Assembly (NCBI GenBank): GCA_024697025.1
Contig: JAILGH010000022.1
Coordinates: 60,729 to 124,728 of the forward strand
Direction: 5' to 3'
DNA: 64,000 nt
Source: Pseudobutyrivibrio sp.
Lineage (GTDB): Bacteria > Bacillota > Clostridia > Lachnospirales > Lachnospiraceae
Below are positions 58,084 through 64,000 of the stretch, in pieces. The notes under the pieces were generated by a model, which worked only from the letters and a program-made list of their open reading frames with translations, did no database searches and was not told the DNA's origin. A program made the position numbers and the translations under genes. Position 1 is the first letter of the stretch. Each line of letters starts with the position of its first letter.

Positions 58084-59043
58084 TCATGCTTTAAGGCCAA
58101 CAAAAGCTTTTGTTAATAGGCCACCTAGAATTTCTTCTTTTTCCTTTGGCATATTAAGTTGAGTTAAGATATCTTTAGCTCTTTTATAATAGCTTTCTGC
58201 CATTTTGTGGGTAAATTCTACCCCATTATTTCTTTTGACTGCTTCAAAAACTTCTTCTTTAGTCAAATTGTTATTTTCTGCCTTATCAATTAAATCTGGC
58301 TCTTTTTCAAAGGCATGTATTAGTGGCATGGTAACTACTCCATTTTCGTAATCTGACTGAACAGGCTTTAGCGCTGTCTCTGATGTATTTTCATAATCAA
58401 TACAGTCATCTGTCAGCTGGAAAATGATACCCGTATATCTTCCAAGTCTTCTATATAACTTTTGGATATGTGGGTCATAGTTTGCAGCCAGTGCCCCTGC
58501 GTGATAAGAAGCCTCAAATAAAGCTGCTGTCTTACCATCTATTATAGATAGATATCTAAAAACTTTCATCCTAAAGTTTCTATTATTAATATTTTGTCTG
58601 AGCTCACCAAGGGCAATACTCTGAACATATCTAGAAAAATCAAAACTTTTATAGATATCTTTATCAGCGATTTGTGAGATTTCTCTAATGGCTGCTGCCA
58701 ATAAGAAATCACCACATATCACTGCATTTCTCTTGCCTGCTCTTTTTTGCAACGTAATCTGGCCTCGTCTAGTGTCTGCATCGTCCATGATATCATCATG
58801 AACTAGTGTTGCAAGATGGAGAACTTCCACTGCTGCCGCGAACTTTATTGCATCTACTGGGATAGCCCCATCATCGTTCATAGAACAGGCAAGTACAGCC
58901 CTGGCACGCATCATCTTTCCTGTAGTCTCAGTAAGATATGATACGTACCCTGTAATAAGGCTTGGACCTGATGTTATAACCTTTGAAATCTCTTTCTGAA
59001 CCTCTTTAAAAGCAGCCTCAAAATCATTCAAATGATTAGTCAT
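58084..59043 (-). CDS. dmkB: Polyprenyl diphosphate synthase (DmkB)
   Basis: A 319-residue all-helical trans-prenyltransferase making the long side chain of a quinone. The first Asp motif is LVHDDIMDDADTRRGQ near residue 87, the second QLTDDCIDYENTSE near 215, and GEL follows LGELRQNINN near 145. It overlaps the ndh2 stop by 8 bp. With DmkA it probably provides a dedicated demethylmenaquinone pool for the export of electrons, as in the Listeria system. Confidence 0.88.
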   Translation of the reverse strand: MTNHLNDFEAAFKEVQKEISKVITSGPSLITGYVSYLTETTGKMMRARAVLACSMNDDGAIPVDAIKFAAAVEVLHLATLVHDDIMDDADTRRGQITLQKRAGKRNAVICGDFLLAAAIREISQIADKDIYKSFDFSRYVQSIALGELRQNINNRNFRMKVFRYLSIIDGKTAALFEASYHAGALAANYDPHIQKLYRRLGRYTGIIFQLTDDCIDYENTSETALKPVQSDYENGVVTMPLIHAFEKEPDLIDKAENNNLTKEEVFEAVKRNNGVEFTHKMAESYYKRAKDILTQLNMPKEKEEILGGLLTKAFVGLKA

Positions 59044-61093
59044 TATATAAATACCACTTTCTCGCCCACTTGACTTTCTGCCACTTCTTCTTTAGGAATG
59101 GCATTAAGTAGTAATCAATTCCAAGTGTATATCCGCCACCGAAAAGTACAGCTAATCCGGCAAAAATCATCCAGAACGTGCTTAAATATAAACCTGTTGT
59201 TGTAACAAACATTGCCTGTAATACAAGTGATATACCTGCTGATAAGAATGTAAAGCATCCGCCCATAAGGCCAAGACCGATAAGGATCTGAAGGATAACA
59301 ATTACAATCTGCATAAACATCTGCATACCATCGCTTGCAAGAACTACGTTCTGTACGAACCAGTCTACAAATGGCACCTGAATCTTGAAGGCAATATCAG
59401 AAATTGTTGAATGTGCTAAATCAACACCTGAGACAAGGATAGTTTCAAATAATTTGAAGTTCCAGTCAAAAATAACTGTTCCAGCTGATGTTACTGCATC
59501 TGCTGCGCCTGAAACTGCTGTTGATGCTGATGCCACTGCGTCTGCTGCCGCTGCTGCACCTGTTGATGCTGATGCTACTGCGTCTGCTGCCGCTGCAACC
59601 TCTGTTGATGCTGATGCTACTGCATCTGCTGCGCCTGGTGTAACTCTTCCAAGTAATGAATCGAACCAAGAGTTAGCTCCACCAAAGAATCCTGCTAACA
59701 TAGGAGTTGTGAGCCATCCCTCTACAATCTTCATTACACCTTCGTATACCCAAACTGCACCAAGCCATAGTCTAAGCGCAACAAGCATAAAACTTGGTGT
59801 TCTATTTGAAAAATGTCCGCCAAGGAAGCTTCGATTATTTCTGATAGTAAAGAATTCATGTTTCAAGTATGAGAAAATCTTTGTCCATCCCATAACCTGA
59901 ATGAAATAAACAATATTAATAAAGTGCTTTGCAAACATAGCAAAGAATGAAGCAAAGTTCATCTGATGTTTAGCCATACCGCCACGAGCAACACCGTATC
60001 TACCACCGACACATACCATTACACCGTGGAATTTTGGATTGTAAGATTCCAATTTTCCTTTTTTTGTAATAGTTGAAACGATATTCTTAGCAACTGTAGC
60101 TGCTGAGTGCTCAGCATTCTCAACCATCTGAGGAACTGGACGCTCTTCGCCTGGTGCTGTGTAAAGCATATTGTCACCGATAACATAAACATTATCGTGC
60201 TCAACTGAACGTAAATGCTCATCAACCTGAATACGACCTCTACCACCGCTTGTAACTTCTTTAGCGATTTCTGTTGTGATATCTGAGCTTTCAATACCGG
60301 CTGTCCAAATTACAGTTCCGGCAACGTGCTGTGTAATCTCATCATTCTTCTTAAGCTTAATGAAGTTCTCACCAACACCAACAACGCTGGCATTCATTAC
60401 AACTTCTACACCCATTTTTCTGAGACGTCTGTCTACTTTATTAGAAAGCTTCTCAGGTAAGATAGGTACTGGACGTGAAAGACCATCAACATCAACGATA
60501 GTTACTTCCTCACGATTAATATTAAATCTCTTGCAAAGGATTGGAGTGTACTCTGCAAGCTCACCAACCATCTCGACACCAGTAAATCCGGCACCTACAA
60601 CGTAAAAGCTTAAAAGCTCCTTACGCTTTGCTGCATCTGTCTCATCTGCTGCCATTCTAAAACAATCGTGAATTCTGTCACGAAGCTTTACTGCATCGTC
60701 ATAAGACCAAAGTGAGTATGAGTACTCCTGTGCCCCTTCAACGCCAAAGTATGTTGGCTTTGAACCAGCAGCAACAACAAGGTAATCATAGTCATACTGT
60801 GAAACCTTACCTTCAACCTTGTTATTTGCAAAGTCTACTTTTGTTACAGTATCAAGAACTACATTAACCTTACGACCAGCAAAGATCTGGTCTAAATTCA
60901 TTTTTACGCTTTCTTCTCCAACACGACATGCTGCCACCTCGTGAAGCTCTGTTAGCATCGTATGGTATGGATGCTTATCAATTAAAGTAATCTCTGTTGA
61001 ATCAGCAAGCTTTTGCTTACGAAGCTTTTTCTCAAGCTTCTTGGTAGCAAGCACGCCTGCGTAACCTGCTCCAATTACGACAATCCTAGTCAT
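59036..61093 (-). CDS. ndh2: Type II NADH dehydrogenase with membrane C-terminal domain (Ndh2 of FLEET)
   Basis: A 685-residue protein. Residues 1-400 are a type II NADH:quinone oxidoreductase with FAD loop RIVVIGAGYAGVLATKKL, NADH loop FYVVGAGFTGVEMVGEL near 165, VIWTAGIESSDI near 265 and VYVIGDNML near 300. Residues 440-685 add about four membrane segments of DoxX-like character. This extra membrane part marks the Ndh2 used in extracellular electron transfer rather than respiratory Ndh. Residues about 485-533 are a low-complexity Ala/Ser repeat of (A)ADAVASAST units. It heads the six-gene operon. Confidence 0.93.
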   Translation of the reverse strand: MTRIVVIGAGYAGVLATKKLEKKLRKQKLADSTEITLIDKHPYHTMLTELHEVAACRVGEESVKMNLDQIFAGRKVNVVLDTVTKVDFANNKVEGKVSQYDYDYLVVAAGSKPTYFGVEGAQEYSYSLWSYDDAVKLRDRIHDCFRMAADETDAAKRKELLSFYVVGAGFTGVEMVGELAEYTPILCKRFNINREEVTIVDVDGLSRPVPILPEKLSNKVDRRLRKMGVEVVMNASVVGVGENFIKLKKNDEITQHVAGTVIWTAGIESSDITTEIAKEVTSGGRGRIQVDEHLRSVEHDNVYVIGDNMLYTAPGEERPVPQMVENAEHSAATVAKNIVSTITKKGKLESYNPKFHGVMVCVGGRYGVARGGMAKHQMNFASFFAMFAKHFINIVYFIQVMGWTKIFSYLKHEFFTIRNNRSFLGGHFSNRTPSFMLVALRLWLGAVWVYEGVMKIVEGWLTTPMLAGFFGGANSWFDSLLGRVTPGAADAVASASTEVAAAADAVASASTGAAAAADAVASASTAVSGAADAVTSAGTVIFDWNFKLFETILVSGVDLAHSTISDIAFKIQVPFVDWFVQNVVLASDGMQMFMQIVIVILQILIGLGLMGGCFTFLSAGISLVLQAMFVTTTGLYLSTFWMIFAGLAVLFGGGYTLGIDYYLMPFLKKKWQKVKWARKWYLYND
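59494..59637 (-). repeat. In-frame 45-bp tandem repeats inside ndh2
   Basis: About three and a half copies of a 45-bp unit encode 15-residue steps ADAVASAST plus an Ala-rich spacer. Copies differ by a few silent and coding changes. The repeat sits in the linker between the first and second membrane parts and may vary in copy number between strains. Confidence 0.85.
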
Positions 61094-61159
61094 ATTAATA
61101 ATAATCCCTTTCTTTAATGCATTTCCTAAGTAGCGCGCAAAAGGATTTTGCGCAATGCA

Positions 61160-61194
61160 TCGTTAATATTATCACAAAATGTTGCGCATAACAA
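61160..61194 (-). promoter_or_regulatory. FLEET operon promoter overlapped by a Rex-like site
   Basis: TTGTTA (61194-61189), 17 bp, TAATAT (61171-61166) with an upstream TG (extended -10) on the minus strand. The 18-mer TTGTGATAATATTAACGA (61177-61160) matches the Rex consensus TTGTTAANNNNTTAACAA at all but three positions and covers the -10. Rex would leave when NADH rises. Confidence 0.6.
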
Positions 61195-61309
61195 GATTTT
61201 ATGTTATTAATTTAACGCAAATATTATTTTGGACCACCTTTTTTCACGTTTTTATATGAAAGACAATTATTTACTTAAAATGTAAAATTTATGCAAAAAG
61301 GAGAAAAAC

Positions 61310-62212
61310 ATGATAAGAAAATTCTTAAAGTTTATAGAAATTCAAACAAAAATTACTAGCCTATTTGCCTTTGCAAATACTATGGCTTTCATTTTATATC
61401 TGGGGCATATAATTAATACCCCACTTATGATTATATTTTTTATTTCTATGTTTATATTCGATTTGACAACAACTGGCATCAATAATTACATCGATAGCAA
61501 AGACTATCCTGAGATGCTTCCTATACCAAGAAAAGCGGCTTTTATCTGTATTATCACTATGCTTTCTATTAGTTCAATTCTAGGATTATATCTTGCATAT
61601 CGCGCCGGCATTGTAGTTCTACTTCTTGGAGCATTTTGCTTCATGCTTGGAATTTTTTACACTTTTGGTCCTATTCCTATTTCTAGAATTCCGCTTGGTG
61701 AATTGTTTTCTGGAATAGCTTATGGTATGTTTATTCCATTTTTAATGCTCTATATCAATAATCCAAGCTACTATCTCACTTTAGGATTAACTGGTGGAAC
61801 CCTTAATGTTTCTATTGAGCTAATTCACTTTTTAGAATTTTTAATTTTTTCTTTAGTGATGACACTTACCACTTCAAATATTATGCTTGCCAACAATACT
61901 TGTGATGTAGAAAAAGATGAGGCTGTTAATCGCCTTACTCTGGTTCATTACATTCACCGTCCTATGGCAGTAAAGCTTTTTGGCCTAATTTATTACGCAT
62001 GTTACCTTTCAGTTATTTTGATGGTAATTTTTAAAATACTTAATCCATTTGCCTTGGTATTTTTACTTTCAATTATTCCTGTTAAAAAGAATATAAACTT
62101 ATTCAAAAAAGAACAGATAAAGGAAAAGACCTTTATCTGCTCAATTAAAAACTATATTATCATCAACTTGGCATACTTTGCATCAATATTATTTGCTACA
62201 GTTATGCTTTAA
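61310..62212 (+). CDS. dmkA: UbiA-family prenyltransferase (DmkA, MenA-like)
   Basis: A 300-residue protein with about eight membrane segments that would attach a prenyl chain to dihydroxynaphthoate. The two Asp-rich motifs are NNYIDSKDYPE near residue 63 and NNTCDVEKDEAVNRLTL near 205. The first Asp motif is altered from the usual NDxxD, as in other DmkA/MenA-like proteins. It is divergent from ndh2 across a shared 216-bp regulatory gap and reads into the purB end, overlapping it by 2-4 bp tail to tail. Confidence 0.88.
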   Translation: MIRKFLKFIEIQTKITSLFAFANTMAFILYLGHIINTPLMIIFFISMFIFDLTTTGINNYIDSKDYPEMLPIPRKAAFICIITMLSISSILGLYLAYRAGIVVLLLGAFCFMLGIFYTFGPIPISRIPLGELFSGIAYGMFIPFLMLYINNPSYYLTLGLTGGTLNVSIELIHFLEFLIFSLVMTLTTSNIMLANNTCDVEKDEAVNRLTLVHYIHRPMAVKLFGLIYYACYLSVILMVIFKILNPFALVFLLSIIPVKKNINLFKKEQIKEKTFICSIKNYIIINLAYFASILFATVML

Positions 62213-63660
62213 ACGTTAATTTCTGCCTTAACACCTAGAATGTCTTTGTTAGCATCTAAGATTGGAGTAATCACGTCTCGTAGATAAACCTCTACCTGAC
62301 GTGGGCTACGTCCAACATATCTGCTTGGCTCCATTGTTGACTCAAGCTCTTCAAGTCCCATTGGGAACTCATCATCTGCTGCAATAAGCTCAAGAAGGTT
62401 GTTCTCTTTACCTTCTACCTTAACATTCTTACCAGCTTCCATGGAAAGTGTACGAATCTTCTCGTGAAGCTCCTGTCTATTTCCACCAAGCTTTACAGCA
62501 TCCATCATGATATTTTCTGTTGCCATGAATGGAAGTTCTGACATAAGACGCTTTGTAATAACCTTGTCGTAAACTACAAGTCCGTCTACTACGTTAAGAC
62601 AAAGATCAAGAACACCATCTGTAGCAAGGAATCCCTCTGCAATAGAAAGACGCTTGTTAGCTGAATCATCAAGTGTACGCTCAAACCACTGTGTAGCTGA
62701 TGTGATGGCAGGGTTAAGTGCATCAATCATTACATATCTAGAAAGAGATGCAATTCTCTCACTTCTCATAGGATTGCGCTTGTAAGCCATAGCTGATGAA
62801 CCAATCTGGCTCTTCTCAAATGGCTCTTCAACTTCCTTAAGATGCTGAAGAAGTCTGATATCGTTTGACATCTTATGAGCACTCGCTGCAATACCAGCAA
62901 GGATGTTGCAAACTCTAGTGTCTACCTTACGTGAGTATGTCTGGCCTGATACTGGATAGCAAGACTCAAATCCCATCTTCTTAGCGATTGTAGGGTCAAT
63001 CTTGTCGATTGTATCATTGTCTCCATTGAAAAGCTCAAGGAAGCTTGCCTGTGTACCTGTTGTACCCTTTGAACCAAGAAGCTTAAGTGTTGAAAGAACA
63101 TAATCTAAATCCTCAAGGTCCATAACGAACTCATTAAGCCAAAGTGTTGCACGCTTTCCTACTGTTGTAGGCTGTGCTGGCTGGAAATGAGTAAATGCAA
63201 GTGTAGGCTGTGTCTTGTATTTCTCAGCAAATGCTGCAAGCTCTGCAATAACATTTACAAGCTTCTTTCTAATAAGAAGAAGTGCATCACGCATGATAAT
63301 AATATCTGTATTATCGCCAACGTAGCAGCTTGTTGCACCAAGATGGATAATACCTGCTGCCTTTGGACACTGCTGTCCGTATGCATAAACATGGCTCATT
63401 ACATCGTGTCTTACCTCTTTTTCACGAGCCTTTGCAACATCATAGTTAATATCCTCAATATGCTGCTTCATCTCATCAATCATATCCTGAGTGATAACTG
63501 GCTTGCCATCCTGTGAAAGGCCAAGTTCCATTTCTGTCTCTGCAAGGGCAATCCAAAGTCTTCTCCATGTCGAAAACTTCTTATCCTGCGAAAAAATGTA
63601 CTGCATCTCCTTGCTAGCGTATCTCTCTGAAAGTGGGCTGCTATATCTATCTGTACTCAT
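62209..63660 (-). CDS. purB: Adenylosuccinate lyase
   Basis: A 483-residue enzyme of the fumarase/aspartase superfamily that acts twice in purine synthesis. It starts with RYSSPLSERYASKEMQYIFS, has HDVMSHVYAYGQQCP near residue 85, the TTVGKRATLWLNE helix near 165, and the flexible signature loop GSSAMAYKRNPMRSERI near 290, with Ala where Pro is usual. It follows purF on the same strand by 108 bp, behind TTGGAG. Confidence 0.95.
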   Translation of the reverse strand: MSTDRYSSPLSERYASKEMQYIFSQDKKFSTWRRLWIALAETEMELGLSQDGKPVITQDMIDEMKQHIEDINYDVAKAREKEVRHDVMSHVYAYGQQCPKAAGIIHLGATSCYVGDNTDIIIMRDALLLIRKKLVNVIAELAAFAEKYKTQPTLAFTHFQPAQPTTVGKRATLWLNEFVMDLEDLDYVLSTLKLLGSKGTTGTQASFLELFNGDNDTIDKIDPTIAKKMGFESCYPVSGQTYSRKVDTRVCNILAGIAASAHKMSNDIRLLQHLKEVEEPFEKSQIGSSAMAYKRNPMRSERIASLSRYVMIDALNPAITSATQWFERTLDDSANKRLSIAEGFLATDGVLDLCLNVVDGLVVYDKVITKRLMSELPFMATENIMMDAVKLGGNRQELHEKIRTLSMEAGKNVKVEGKENNLLELIAADDEFPMGLEELESTMEPSRYVGRSPRQVEVYLRDVITPILDANKDILGVKAEINV

Positions 63661-63768
63661 AAATCTCCAATCCGCCTGTTACACTCACAAGCATAATATT
63701 TCTCCGCTCATAAATTATTCGCTTGAGAAAAATTATAGCTTGTTAGTTACAGGCTCATCTAAATATTT

Positions 63769-64000
63769 TTACTTATCGTATTCCCCACGAATATCTTCAG
63801 TTGGCGGCTCCATTGGGTAGTTGCCGTCGAAGCAACCATGGCAGATTTCGAGGCCGTCGACCATCTGGCTGAGACGGTCGAACTTAAGATAGCCAAGTGA
63901 ATCAGCTCCGATGATATCGCGAATTTCCTCTACTGAACGGTTGTAAGCGATGAGCTGCTCACGGCAAGGTACATCAGTACCGAAGTAACATGGCCATAAG
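63769..64000 (-). CDS. purF: Amidophosphoribosyltransferase, C-terminal end only
   Basis: The last 76 codons of purF; the gene continues beyond the right edge. It reads PCYFGTDVPCREQLIAYNRS, then IRDIIGADSLGYLKFDRL and a Cys pair EICHGCFDGNYP, which is the typical end of PurF in Firmicutes. The enzyme makes phosphoribosylamine from PRPP and glutamine. It lies upstream of purB in the same direction. Confidence 0.88.
   Translation of the reverse strand, partial: LWPCYFGTDVPCREQLIAYNRSVEEIRDIIGADSLGYLKFDRLSQMVDGLEICHGCFDGNYPMEPPTEDIRGEYDK

Noticed and set aside
59494..59637. CRISPR-like or noncoding repeat
   Set aside because: Units are contiguous, in frame and translated in ndh2, without spacers.
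59385..59900. 171-codon plus-strand ORF opposite ndh2 with Ala repeats
   Set aside because: Its repeats are the reverse reading of the 45-bp repeats in ndh2.
63187..63516. Cys-rich plus-strand ORF opposite purB
   Set aside because: Shadow of purB; no start signals.

Overview
The window is an ordinary chromosomal segment of an anaerobic Firmicute. The best fit is a Lachnospiraceae member of the Butyrivibrio/Pseudobutyrivibrio type. This is inferred from the type III glutamine synthetase, the TrpF-TrpB fusion, the clostridial-style extracellular electron transfer locus, AGGAGG ribosome sites, A/T-rich intergenic DNA and many TTGACA-17-TATAAT-like promoters. No rRNA, tRNA, CRISPR array, insertion sequence or prophage was seen. 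Both ends cut genes: a lipoprotein on the left and purF on the right.

Left part (1-22.6 kb), all on the minus strand. Three small lipoprotein genes are followed by a nitrogen-assimilation island: amt fused to PII, glnA (type III), asnB, tcdA, gltD and gltB. A T-box-controlled trp operon with the unusual order trpD-C-FB-A-E-G comes next. The amt, asnB-glnA and gltB-gltD units each have a short leader in which an ACAAAGG box sits directly in front of an intrinsic terminator. This looks like a shared transcription-attenuation system for nitrogen genes.

22.6-29.4 kb is the least explained stretch. It holds four very A/T-rich, coiled-coil proteins of 347-429 residues with no recognised domain, plus a membrane-anchored amidase with a Ser/Arg-rich cytoplasmic tail. 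Each of the four has a near-identical 40-bp promoter-like element upstream, and three of these elements directly follow similar GAGACTC...GGGTCTC terminators. This suggests repeated duplication of a gene-plus-promoter module next to ftsZ.

29.6-38.2 kb is a division/cell-wall (dcw) operon: mraZ, rsmH, ftsL, a class B penicillin-binding protein, mraY, ftsW, divIB and ftsZ. The murD, murF and murG genes are absent. A repeated GTGG array at the mraZ promoter looks like the MraZ operator. It is followed by pheS-pheT-pilZ-lgt, queA and a BrkB-family membrane protein.

45.3-49.1 kb holds a candidate structured noncoding RNA of about 320 nt, then divergent pckA and citrate synthase genes. 49.1-54.8 kb has a gene remnant, an MFS exporter with an overlapping XRE/TPR regulator, gdhA and sstT.

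54.8-62.2 kb is a flavin-based extracellular electron transfer (FLEET) locus: Ndh2, DmkB, a PplA-like flavoprotein, an ApbE FMN transferase, a NusG-domain-II protein and a Gx-transporter protein, with a divergent DmkA. A Rex-like site overlaps the operon promoter, which would link expression to NADH/NAD+ balance. purB and the end of purF close the window.
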